Source: Epiperipatus broadwayi
Taxonomy: Eukaryota; Onychophora; Udeonychophora; Euonychophora; Peripatidae
Assembly (NCBI GenBank): GCA_028023455.1
Contig: JAQFVV010006703.1
Coordinates: forward strand, 32,501 to 96,500
Length of the DNA stretch: 64,000 nucleotides
Direction: 5' to 3'
Shown: in pieces, positions 11,739 to 23,456 of the stretch
Numbering within the stretch: the stretch's first letter is position 1
Layout: each line of letters starts with the position of its first letter
The notes under the pieces: generated by a model
What the model was told of the DNA's origin: nothing
What the model saw: only the letters and a program-made list of their open reading frames with translations
The model's database searches: none
Translations under genes and position numbers: made by a program

Positions 11739-14700
11739 ATGAAAATAAAAATTGCGGCAATCAATGTCAGGGGTTTGAACTCAACCTCAAAAATTGATAA
11801 GTTAAAACATTGAATCAACCGTATACAACCACACTTGCTTGGTATACTTGAGACAAAAATTTATGCTGGATCACAAACTGACCCAGCCAAACATTTAAAT
11901 ATGGAAGGTTTCTGTGCATGCTCCAAAGACTCTTCCTCTCCCTCAGCTGGCACTGGACTCATAATTGCTAGAAATTGCCCATTCACAATGTTCAAAATAA
12001 TTCACATTGACATGAACTTATTAATTGCAACCTTCAACCAAAAAAGCAAAACAATAAATCTGGTTTTTGTATATATGCCTTTACAGGATAAAAAAAATAG
12101 ATACCATAATTGCAAACATTAATTCAAGGTTAGCTACAACTTGAAACCCAACCGTTTTAATTGGAGATCTTAATTTAAAATATCAGGAATTTACCCAATG
12201 TTGGCTTTACAGAATAAACATACCACTAATGAGTGGCCAAGGTTTTTTGCCAGATGATGCCATCTCTTCCCACAATAATCGCTTCTCTTCATTTATTGAT
12301 CTGTGCTTTTATTCTCCAATGCTTTACCACCTTATTGAAATAAAACTAACTCCCTCAACTTTTTCCGATCACTCAGCTCAAATAGTCACAATTGACTGTG
12401 CCCAAATTCAAATATCACCCTTTCCACTTAAAAGAACACTAAGAGTTTTACTCCCAGAAACAACCCTTGAATTTCTGTTCTCTGAGACCTACATAATGCT
12501 AAACAAAATCAAAGATATGACATTGAACCCGGTCCAGAAATATCTAGCATTTATGGGAATGTTGTTTTTTAACATCAATCATATAACAAAAAAAACAACC
12601 TCCACCATCAAGACTTTTGTCTCTGGAAGATCAGTCACACCAGAGAATAATCATGATTAACCCATCACACTGCACCCAGCAGTATATATTCAAGCTTACA
12701 CATGCATACAATAAAGCATGTGATGAACTCAAAAGCTATCTGAAGATAAAGAAAAGCAAGCTATGCCTAACCAGGCCACACACTTGGACAAGAGATTATA
12801 TAAGATGGGCGCTGGGGAACCAACCAGATGTAAAAGTGCCAATGGCACTATATACAAATAGTGGAACATATGCAGGACACAATATGATTATGCCAATTTT
12901 TGAATAATTTAAAGAGAAATTACAAGAAAAACAGCCATATAAAATACCACATAATCTGTTTGGCTCACCAGAGACAAAAACCACATTCACAAAAGATCTA
13001 TTCACAACAAAACTAAATACTATTCAAAATGCTTGCCATCCAGGTAGTCCTGGAGTCCCATTGTTTGTACTAAAACATCTAAGTAAATTCACAACAGAAT
13101 ATTTGTGTCAGTTAGCAAACCATCTAGTGCAACAAACTCAACCCATGGAGGGTGTCTATCCAATAGCCATAGTACCCTATAATAAAAAGAAAGCAATTAT
13201 CCCACCTATTACAGACCTCAGACCAATATCTATGGGACCTTTGCCGTTCAAAATTATGGAAAAAATTATTAAAGATGAAATTGAACCATATATAATGCCA
13301 CTTATCTCCGAAGCACAATATGCAAAGAAAAACTCTTCAACAACAGAAGCAGCCTTATTCATCAACGCAATTATAGCTACAGTAAAACAGTGGAAAAAAT
13401 ATGGACCCGTTGTTGTGCAGCTTGACATAGAAGCTGCATTTGACTCAGGCAATATATACACACTTCTAAAAATGCTAAAAGACACAGAAATTCCTAGAAC
13501 ACATCTATATATAATTGTTAACCTGCTTCTGAACAGAGAGATCCATATAACTTTAAATGGAAGAAATTCACCATCTTTCACACCCACCAAATCTATATCC
13601 CAAGGATCCCCTCTTAGTTCACTATTGTTTATATTTTACATCAATCCCCTTATTAAAAGCATACAAAATGCATTTACTAGGATCGAGATACCAGACACAA
13701 CACAGTGCACTACATGCATTGCCTATATGGATGATGTTACCATATTCCTAACATCAAAAAAACAAATACCACAACTCCAAAAGATATTACAAGAATATTC
13801 ACAAAAAATATGAATTAACATTTAATCTGGCAAAAACCACAGCCTGGTCACTATACACTGGTAAACCATGTACATCAATTTACAAATCAAAACCAAACTC
13901 TTTCCTTGGGTTCCCATTTCATATGGGAATTACAGGAATGAGATGCCATATCCAAAATAAACTTAAAGAAGCCACAAAAATTATAAACTCCTTGTCCAAA
14001 GCATATCTTTCACTATATTCCAAAGTACAGTTAATTAACCAGCTTATCACAAACAAAATAACTTTCTATGTACCGGTTATTTCATTCTCAAAGGGGTTTA
14101 TTTCAAAAATTAAAACCATATATAATAAACTACTTTGGGCCAGAAAATCAGTAGCAATTTCCACAAAAAAACTTAGCCAACCCCTAATAAAAATGGACTT
14201 GGTTTGCACAACATCAATATTTTTCATCTACAAAAGTTAAGGAACTCAATAATCACAATACTTGCCAAATACCCAAAAATTAACCACTTGCTAGAAGTTA
14301 CTCCAACAGATAGACCACCTCCAAAAGGTTCATTTTTCACCAACATTATATACCAATGCAAAACCACAGACAAGATTCCAGAACAGTATTGGCATAAGTA
14401 TTCATACTGGGATATTTATGGTTTAATAAATAGAGAAGCAGATATGTTATACAACCTATGCTAGGAATTAACAAGAAGAGACTACTCAAGGAATATAAAA
14501 AATGGGCTCTAGAGCCCAAATACTTTGATTTTATCATGAAAATCAATCTCATCGCCTTGCCAACAACCCATTTTCTTTATCATAAAAGAATGTATATTTC
14601 TATTGACCCCTTCTGTGGACTCTGCCATCGAGCAGAAGAGACACTGGACCACTTTATTTATCAATGTGTAGCACTTAACCAAACATGACAGATGATGTGT

Positions 14701-14967
14701 AACACCTACAGAAAAACGGGTACAATCATTAATCACATAATAGCTGCTTTTCAGGGAAGATCAATACCTAGCATTAGGGCAGCCACATTTGTTCTATATG
14801 CATACTGGTGCACCCGATGTACTTTCTTAATTGGCAATAACACCAGATGACACCCAGCTACATTTAGCAACAAACTGCTACACATTCGAAATAGAGATAA
14901 AATAATAACCAACCCCCACTTATATGCAGCAACATGGTCATTGTTAAAACAACCATCAATGCTGTGA
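11739..14967 (+). pseudogene. LINE A1 ORF2: endonuclease-reverse transcriptase, decayed
   Basis: The reading starts at ATG 11,739 with KIAAINVRGLNS, the usual N-terminus of an AP-type endonuclease (nicks target DNA). ILETKI follows near 11,845 and the terminal SDHS motif near 12,370. The reverse transcriptase covers about 13,000-13,850: RPISMGPLPFKIMEKI, then LDIEAAFD, QGSPLSSLLF, and the catalytic AYMDD at about 13,721-13,735, followed by LGFPF. Near the C-terminus is CGLCHRAEETLDHFIYQC (about 14,614-14,670), a C-x2-C-x8-H-x4-C knuckle that is also kept in copies B and C. The intact gene would be about 1,075 codons. Lesions are stops near 11,811 and 12,905, and frame changes near 12,120-12,230, 12,650, 13,810, 14,240 and 14,460. 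No RNase H domain is seen. Confidence 0.8.
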
Positions 14968-15226
14968 ATGCTGCAAAGAAAACTATCATACAACTAACAT
15001 TCAAAGTGACATGCGGACAAAACTAAATAAGCTCCTCAAACTTTAGAACTCTGATTATTTTTGCTTTTTTATTTTTTATATTGTTATAGTCCATTAACCA
15101 CAAAGTGTAACCACTAAATTCATTTATATGTGTTTACCCTAATATTATTCATTGTATGTTAAATTTCAAATTTTCTAGATGTAAACTTATGTAAACCATT
15201 GAGATCAATAAAGCCTTTATTGAAAC

Positions 15227-15227
<1 letters not shown>

Positions 15228-15270
<43 letters not shown>
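15228..15270. repeat. (TAA)n tail of LINE A1
   Basis: About 14 TAA units follow the GAAAC end of copy A1. The next base begins the 5' UTR of copy A2, so the two LINEs are joined head to tail by this short block. Confidence 0.9.
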
Positions 15271-15271
<1 letters not shown>

Positions 15272-16748
15272 GTGCATGCATGTGTATGCCTAAGTCATCA
15301 AGAACGAAGGTTTAATTAATAATCGTTTTTTTCCATATTGTAATCGTTTTCACACTTTAAAACTGTGATATATAACTGTGATAGATAAAGACAGTGATGG
15401 CTGATTACTGAACAGTTGTTTTTTTAGCAAAAAGTAAGTAATATGGTTGTTCATAACAAAAAATAAATTCTAACATCATAAACAAGCATAGCATTACATC
15501 AAGAAGCGAACAGTGTAAATTGCGCTTAAACAAACGGTGATAAAATGAAAACTGCGACTAATGCAAAAACATACGTGAACATAACAAAAATAAACTAGCA
15601 GTCTCACAGCATCGAAAAAAGTCCAGCATTATCACAGACAGCAACATTTAGGAAGGTAAATCAAGCTGACATAAATAATTTAAATCTCATAGACAACAAC
15701 AATGAAGAGCTCTCCCCAACAATATCGAATCAAGATGAACTGCAAAAAATAAATGTTAATTTCAATAGCACCATCCCAAAAAAATTATTCGCAACTTTTC
15801 AAAATTTTTTTTCACCGAGATCACTAGTGTTAGCTGTCACCAATAGGTATTTAACCCTTTATAAATTTTTCAGAGAGCTTCTTTATGAAGAGTTGACAGC
15901 AACAACAATGTGGGATACAGTCTCTAGTATTGGAGAGAGCATCAAACTTGCGATACATTGCAATTCAGTTTTTCGATGAACATCAGTGTGCAAGATTTCA
16001 AACTAAAGTAAAAACTTTGGGAAGCTATGCACTAATAATAGTCGATCAAAGCTTGCAAAACTATTGTAACGGAATAATTAAAAACACTTCGGATATACCA
16101 TTCAGGATTTTCAAAAATTACTACAGTCATTTGGCTAAGCTATTTATATAAAACAAATCTACTTACCTGACACCTTCATCCCGGTTTTCAGCAACAACTT
16201 CCATTTCAAAATAAAGCTGAATGACAGTGTAAACCCAGAGGATATTCCAATACAAATAATTGACCAAAATGCAATACTGACCATTCACATAAAAGGATTA
16301 AAGCTGAGATGTTTTGCATGTGGTGAAACCGGGCATTTAGCAATCGATTGCAACACCGAAATCAAAAAACAAACAAGCTCTGAAAATGAACCAAGAGAAG
16401 CTCGCCAACAGGAATGAAACAGTACAAAACAGATAACAAAAACAACTAATAAACAAGAAAGAATTAATAAAAAATCCACAGATCAACAGCAATTGAATAA
16501 TAAAAAAACTGCACACACATTGCCAGCACATGAATTTCTGGATTTATCAACAAAAACAACCAAATGGAATTTAAACCCCCACTGATAAAAAAACAGAAAG
16601 TCAACAGCCTCAAGAGACTGCAATGGAAAAAAACAGTGCATAATCTAACTCAGCCTACCAAAGATACTGATGAAAAAGAGATAATAAAAGAACAAATAAA
16701 CTCACACCATAATAGTGATAGAGAATATATATATATATATATATATTA
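15271..16748 (+). mobile_element. LINE copy A2, 5' part only
   Basis: The sequence aligns from its first base with the 5' UTR of copy A1 and runs through ORF1 to a point equal to about 11,420 of A1, at roughly 90% nucleotide identity by eye. It then ends in a short (TA) run next to the hairpin MITE. Its endonuclease and RT are not found. The LINE sequence resuming near 17,986 belongs to a clearly different subfamily (copy B), so A2 is probably truncated by the later rearrangement and insertions. Confidence 0.8.
15488..16735 (+). pseudogene. LINE A2 ORF1 pseudogene
   Basis: This is the same protein as ORF1 of copy A1, but the start ATG has become ATA at 15,488-15,490. Two early codons are stops (near 15,530 and 15,597) and there are frame changes near 15,945 and 16,110. 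An open piece of 73 codons remains at 15,930-16,151. The zinc knuckle RCFACGETGHLAIDC is unchanged at about 16,308-16,352, and the Lys/Thr/Gln-rich tail follows, with a stop near 16,417. The reading continues to about 16,735, where it meets a (TA)n run and the MITE. Clearly non-functional. Confidence 0.75.
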
Positions 16749-16931
16749 ATATTAAGCAATTAAATCATCTCACATGATTAAGAAATCCAGTACTGCCCTC
16801 TGTGAACTAATATATAAATACATTAGAGTTCATATTTCAAAATAGCCAGGTCAAAATGATATTTATATATTAGTTCACAGAGGGCATTACTGGATTTCTT
16901 AATCATGTGGGATGATTTAATTGCTTAATAT
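16749..16931. mobile_element. Hairpin MITE, 183 bp
   Basis: The left arm 16,749-16,820 and right arm 16,860-16,931 are inverted complements over about 72 bp with only about two mismatches, around a central spacer of about 39 bp. The outer ends read ATATTAAGC and GCTTAATAT. There is no coding capacity. It lies exactly between truncated LINE A2 and the Penelope-like fragment. High arm identity suggests a young insertion or recent arm correction. The superfamily is not determined. Confidence 0.85.
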
Positions 16932-17049
16932 TTGTATATTTATTTCAGTATAGCGTTATGCACTGGGAGTATTTTATATATATATGTAATATACAAATCA
17001 ATATATATATCAAAATACAGTACAATTTATATAAATTATATTCTTTTAG

Positions 17050-17092
17050 AAGTACTTTCGACTATACACTTTGTAGTCTTTATCAACTATAT
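17050..17092 (-). ncRNA. Decayed hammerhead-like motif of Penelope 3' region
   Basis: On the minus strand the order is TTGATAA (17,080-17,086), stem II arms GACTA (17,074-17,078) and TAGTC (17,060-17,064) around a 9-nt loop, then GAAA (17,056-17,059), and the self-complementary AGTACT (17,051-17,056) as stem III. This is the hammerhead order. The first box departs from CUGANGA at two core positions, and one extra A lies before stem II, so self-cleavage is unlikely. Hammerhead motifs in Penelope-like elements are established. That this is one is my inference. Confidence 0.4.
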
Positions 17093-17263
17093 AACGTTGA
17101 ATAATCAAAACGAGACAACCCTTAACAATACCCATAGTTCAATTCAGATTTCCCACAATTCTGTTATCTTAACATTTGATGACTGGTGATTCATTAACAT
17201 TTGACGATTTCTTGAAATCAACATAGCCTCTTTTATTTTACGTTTATTATGACAACGTTCAGT

Positions 17264-17983
17264 TTAAATGATTTTCATATTTTTATAATCAAATTTAAAT
17301 CCATATTGACAAGATTTATTATGATCAAATATAACAGATGATGAAGGTTTATTTACATCTGTTCCATATTGATTCTCTTTTTGAATTCTATTATATAAAA
17401 GCATATGTTCTTTTATTTTCTTCTCAAATGTACACTTAGATTCACCAATGTATTGTACGCCGCATCCACATATCAATCTATATATAATAGAATTTTGATT
17501 AAACTTTGAATTTTGAATTTTAGAATTATTAAGCAATCTATTTATGTTATTTGTAGAGAAAAAAGCAATATGACACAAACCATTATAAATTTTCCTAATA
17601 AACTTGACCTGCTCATCTGATATAAATGGCATTGAAATCCATTTCATTTTGATATTTTTATTTTTAATTTTATTATAGTGTTGATTTCTTTTAAATCCTT
17701 TAATAATATTAGCAATAGCATTTTTATAATAACCAATTTTCAATAAGTCATTAACAAATAAATGTACATTTTTAATTTTATCACTAGAATATTTGCATAA
17801 TTTTTCATTTCGAAATAAGAATGATTTCAATCCAGACAGCTTATGACACATAGGTACATGTGATTCATATGAAATAAAACTTCTAGTTTCAATTGGTTTA
17901 ATTAACATAAGATAATCCAAACTGTAATCATTAAGAGTAACTTGAATATCCAAGAATTTTATGGAATTGTATTTCTCTTTAAG
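17264..17983 (-). pseudogene. Penelope RT C-terminus plus GIY-YIG endonuclease (partial)
   Basis: The longest open piece is 229 codons (17,953 to 17,264). The reading extends upstream as KEKYNSIKFLDIQ to about 17,983, where it is cut off. N-terminal residues (KFLDIQVTLND... LIKPIETRSFISYESHVPMC) match the late RT region of Penelope-like elements. The C-terminus has the GIY-YIG fold signature: IYRL at 157-160, CGCG at 162-165, YIGES at 168-172, KEH at 181-183 and DH at 210-211. The position where these enzymes usually carry Arg before the EH pair reads Lys here, so activity is doubtful. Such proteins nick DNA and prime reverse transcription. The catalytic RT core is missing, so this is a dead fragment. 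Confidence 0.8.
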
Positions 17984-17985
17984 GA

Positions 17986-20724
17986 TATAAAATGATTATA
18001 ACAAGACATGTGAAACACTGAAGAGCTATTTAAAAAATAAAAAAAGGAGAATATGCCTAAATGCATCAACACATATGGACTCGACAATACATTAGTTGGG
18101 CATTAGGGAGGGGACCTAAAATCAAAGTGCCATTAGCAATTAAAATCAACACTGAAACATTTTCTGGAAATAATATGATCTTACCAATTCTTAACTATTT
18201 TGAAGATAAGCTGGAACCAGGGAAATTGATACAATACCAGCCAAATGTATTTGGAATGGCAGAGCTTGAATCACCATATGCAATAGATGATTTTATAATG
18301 AAAATGAAAAAAATGCCCAACAACTGCCACCCAGGAAGCCCTGGAATTCCACTGTTCATATTAAAATACTTTGACAAGCTGACTAGCAAATGCCTGTGCC
18401 AGCTGGCAAATTATTTATCACAGGAAATATTAACAATGGAGGGAGTTAATACTATCGTGATGGTGACATTTAATAAAAAAAGAAGCCGATCCTTTTATTA
18501 TCAGAGATAAGGCCAATATCAATGGGTCCATTGCCCATAAAGATTTTAGAGAAAGTAATTAAAGATAAAATAGAACCATTTATTTTTCCAATGATTTCTC
18601 CAGCTCAATTTGCAAAAAAACATTCATCTACCACACAAGCTGCTATGTTATTTAAGGCTATTTTGACATCAGTTAGAGAAAAGAAAAGATATGGACCGAT
18701 TGTTGTACAGCTGGATATTGTCTCGGCTTTTGACAATGTTAATATATCTATAGTGTTGAGATTATTGAATGTCACTGAAATGCCGAAATCACATATATAC
18801 GTTATAGCAAATTTACTCTTAAATCATGAGCTTCACTTTACCCTAAATGGCAGTAATTCACCAGCTTTCACACCAACTAAATCACTTTCACAAGGGTCCC
18901 CACTTAGTGCCAGCTTATTCATTTTATATATAAATCCCCTTCTTGTTCGACTACAATGGGCATTTGAGGGAATGGAGATCCTGGGAACAGGTCAAAAATT
19001 GACCTGCATTGCATATACGGATGATATTACAGTTTTTCTGACATCAAAAAAGCAGATACCAAAACTACAGATGATTTTAGAAGAATACTCAATGGAATTT
19101 AAACTAGGTTTTAATCCAAAAAAAAAAAACAGCAGCATGGACCATATTCATGGGAAAGCCATGTAAATCCATTTCCCAGGCAAAGCCAAGCTCATTCCTT
19201 GGGTTTCCATTCCATCTGGGGACTACTGGCATGAGATGTCATTTGCAGAACAAATTGAAAAATGAAATCCAGCAAATAGCAGACTCTCTAGGCAATACCT
19301 ATATGTCAGTATATTCTAAGATTCAATTAATTAATAGTTTGATGATGACTAAGATAGTTTACTTTATGCCAGTGGTTGCTTTCTCAAAGGCTTTAATCTC
19401 TAAAAATTAAGACCATTTGCAATCAGCTATTAGGGTCAAGGAAAGTCATGGCAATATCACTGGCAAAACTATGTCAATGACTGAATAAAAATGGTTTGGG
19501 CTTACATGATATTGGTATTTGTGACGAACAGAGAATGAGGAACAATATAATTGATATTGTTAAACAATTTCCAAAAATTAAGCAGGTCATAGAGGTCATT
19601 CCAACTGATAAACCACCACCAAAAATTATCATATTCAATTAATATATCATTGTAAAACAGAATCGAAAATCCCAGAGCAATTTATTAATAAGTACAAATA
19701 TTGGGAAATTTATGAACTAATAAATGAAGATAATAACACAATTGCTTTGGAACCAATACTAGGAATTAATAATAAACAACTGGTTAAAAGGTATAAACGA
19801 TGTGCCTTAGAACCAAAGTTCTTCAATTTTCTGATAAAACTTAACTTATCTGCATTACATACCACATATTTTCTTTGCCATAAAAGATTGTATACATCAA
19901 CTGATTTCTTTTGTGGGTTATGCCACCAAGATGCAGAAACCCTATCACATCTGATATATCACTGTGAGGGATTTAGGCAGAAAAGAAATCTGATAACTAG
20001 CAATTACAGGAAGTCTAATGTAACAATGCATCAATTAATTTCTGCATTTAAAGAGGGATTAACACCAAGTATCAGGGCAACAACCTTTGTGCTATATGCA
20101 TACTGGTGTACTAGATGCATCTTTCTAATTGGTAACAATTCTAGGAGGCATCCAGCTACTTTTTCAAATAAACTTGCAATGACACAGAAAAAAGATAAAA
20201 CACTGGCCAGAACTGACATTTATGCAGCAACCTGGTCACTACTTAAGATTATATCAATGTTATAGTGACAAAAATGATAAAACTCTTAGGAACTGGTATA
20301 GTGGTTTTTTTAAGGACAACACCAGTTTGATCATTGTAAGATGGGAAAATTAAACATTATAGATGGATGTTGCTTTGTTATATGTACGACATTCATTTTT
20401 GTTGATGGCTTACTCAATTTATGTACTAGAGAATTATGCTTTACAAAATCAAATGGCATCCAGTCCCACACTACTTTAATTGAATGAGGATATAATCATT
20501 TTGTAGAACTTTATCTTTCGAAACAATTGAGATTGAATCCAACACTGGAATCATTTCATTCAAGTGTCATCCCATTCTAATCCATCAGTGGTCAATTGAA
20601 TTAAGTGGAGAACTGTACTTGTAGTAATAATTGTAACATTTGTTTCTTGATGTACTCATTTTTTCTTGTTTTTTTTACTGATGTAACCACCTTTCTTAAG
20701 TACAAATAAAGTTTGCTTTGAAAC
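17986..20724 (+). mobile_element. LINE copy B, diverged subfamily, 5'-truncated
   Basis: The sequence begins inside ORF2, between endonuclease and RT, directly at the Penelope junction. It runs to an AATAAAG..GCTTTGAAAC end followed by (CAA)n and (TAA)n. The protein shares the unusual RT motifs of copy A1 (RPISMGPLP, LGFPFH) but differs at a large share of positions, and its 3' UTR of about 460 bp is unlike that of A1. It is therefore another subfamily of the same LINE group rather than the missing half of A2. Confidence 0.8.
17990..20265 (+). pseudogene. LINE B ORF2: RT and C-terminal domain, decayed
   Basis: The reading begins as CETLKSYLKNKKR. It continues as TRQYISWALGRGPKIKVPLA (open 18,061-18,510), RT motifs RPISMGPLPIKILEKVIKDK, LDIVSAFD and QGSPLSASLF (18,522-19,166), then LGFPFHLGTTGMRC (19,150-19,410). 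The C-terminal knuckle CGLCHQDAETLSHLIYHC lies in 19,747-20,265. The catalytic box reads YTDD (about 19,013-19,024) where A1 and C have YMDD. Frame changes occur near 18,506, 19,140, 19,408 and 19,640, and a stop lies near 18,058. The reading ends ...TWSLLKIISML, like the end of A1. Not functional. Confidence 0.8.
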
Positions 20725-21845
<1,121 letters not shown>

Positions 21846-21851
<6 letters not shown>

Positions 21852-22842
21852 TCTAAAGCATATCTATCAATATATGCAAAGACACAACTAATCAACAGGC
21901 TAATCATGACGAGAATAACATACTACATGCCAGTAATTGTTTTTTCTAAAGGTTTCATCCGGAAAATTAACTCCATATGCTGTAAACTTATGTGGGCCAG
22001 GAAAACAGTGGCCATATCAATTAAAAAATCTTAGCTGACCACTAATAAAAAATGGCCTTGGCCTACACAGCCTCAACATTTCCACATGCAAAAACAAAAA
22101 ATACAACAATTGCCTTAATTAATCAATTTACAAGATTAAAACATCTAATTATAATAACACTTACTGATCGTCCACCCCCAAAAGACTCACTCATTCAATC
22201 AGCAATATACCATTGCAATGCAATAGGAAAAATCCCCAACCAATGGACAGAAAAATACAAATATTGGGAAATCTATGAACTAATGCAGAACCATACCACC
22301 AACAATGAAATATTACCACTATTAAAAATAAACAATAAAGTATTAATAAAAAATAGAAGAAATGGGAGTTAGAAACTAAATTTTTCAATTTCATTCTTAA
22401 AATAAACTTAGATGCCCTCCCAACCACATACTTTCTGGTCCATAGAAGGCTACTTAGAGACATGGATCCTTTATGTGGCTTATGCCATCAGAATGAAGAA
22501 ACTGTCCAGCACTTACTGTATCACTGCAAAGGTCTGGAACAAATAAAAGTTATACTTTGCAACACATATAGGAAAAATAAAACCACAATGGAACAAGTAA
22601 TGATGGCTTTCCAAAGTAAAACAATACCACTGATTTGGGCAGCAACTTTTGTTCTATATTCACTATGGTGCACAAGATGTACATTCCTAATTGGAAATAA
22701 CACAAGGTGACATCCATCAACTTTTGAACATAAGTTAATGCAATTACAAATCCGGGACAAATTGATAAGAAGTCCAGACATCTATGCAGCTACCTGGTCT
22801 CTGCTTAAACACAGAAAGGTTGTAACACAATCAAGGAAATGA
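21846..22842 (+). pseudogene. Forward ORF2 3' segment of LINE C
   Basis: Starts SLSKAYLSIYAKTQLINRL and runs through the post-RT region. It reaches the C-terminal knuckle CGLCHQNEETVQHLLYHC (about 22,471-22,524), then LYSLWCTRCTFLIGNNTR and AATWSLLK, ending at TGA 22,840-22,842. Frame changes occur near 22,030 and 22,370, with a stop near 22,708. The knuckle is intact in sequence. The 3' UTR (22,843-23,185) has no further features apart from the AATAAAG end. Confidence 0.75.
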
Positions 22843-23184
22843 TAACTAAGTAATATGGAGCTCTAGCAAGGGAAAAAACAAAATAAATAAATAATAAAAT
22901 AGGAAATAAAGCAAAAGAATAGAACCCATCCCTATCCAGTAATAGCTACAGTAACATCTGTGCACCTAATAACTATTCAAATGCAACTTTTTATAATATT
23001 CTGAACACTTTATTTGATAATGAACAACTCTGTAACATTCAACTAAGACAATATAATATAAAGATGTTATCTTGATTCTTGTAATAACAATTCTAACCTG
23101 GTTGTAACTGGAAAACTTGTAGCACATAATTTACTATGTAATCCATTAACATATTCTTTTGAGACAATAAAGGCCTTTTGAAAC

Positions 23185-23185
<1 letters not shown>

Positions 23186-23277
<92 letters not shown>
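23186..23277. repeat. (TAA)n between LINE C and Jockey-type element
   Basis: About 30 units of AAT/TAA. This is the tail of LINE C on the plus strand and lies directly against the 3' end of a minus-strand Jockey-type LINE, which itself would have a (TTA)n tail in its own sense. Both elements may share it. Confidence 0.9.
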
Positions 23278-23456
23278 TCAATTCTTTATTTATTTAATGT
23301 ACATATCAACAGCATTTAGCCAATTATAGATTGCACAGTAATTTCATTATCATATACAAATCTAAATAAGCATTAAAAAAAACAAAACAAAATAAAAAAT
23401 AATACCAATAAAATAGAAAAACAATAAAATGCACAAATAAATAAAAAGGCAATATA

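Larger units (their letters stand above)
9967..15227 (+). mobile_element. LINE copy A1, structurally full length
   Basis: A non-LTR retrotransposon of about 5.3 kb. It has a 5' UTR of about 220 bp, ORF1 with a CCHC finger, ORF2 with AP-type endonuclease and reverse transcriptase, a 3' UTR of about 260 bp, and a 3' end with AATAAAG...CTTTATTGAAAC followed by (TAA)n. The 5' boundary is set by comparison with copy A2, whose homology also starts directly after (TAA)n. The plus strand is A- and C-rich relative to T and G. ORF2 carries several stops and frameshifts, so the copy is probably dead, although ORF1 is open over 336 codons. The clade is unresolved. The CCHC ORF1 and the C-terminal CCHC motif of ORF2 fit the L1/Tx1/R1-like part of the LINE tree, but I cannot place it more exactly. 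Confidence 0.85.
16940..17985 (-). mobile_element. Penelope-like element, 5'-truncated
   Basis: A minus-strand fragment of about 1 kb contains the end of the reverse transcriptase, a linker, a GIY-YIG endonuclease domain and a 3' untranslated part with a decayed hammerhead-like motif. The 5' junction is near 17,985, where the RT reading stops and LINE copy B begins abruptly. The left boundary is uncertain because the sequence there is TA-rich and next to the MITE. Confidence 0.75.
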
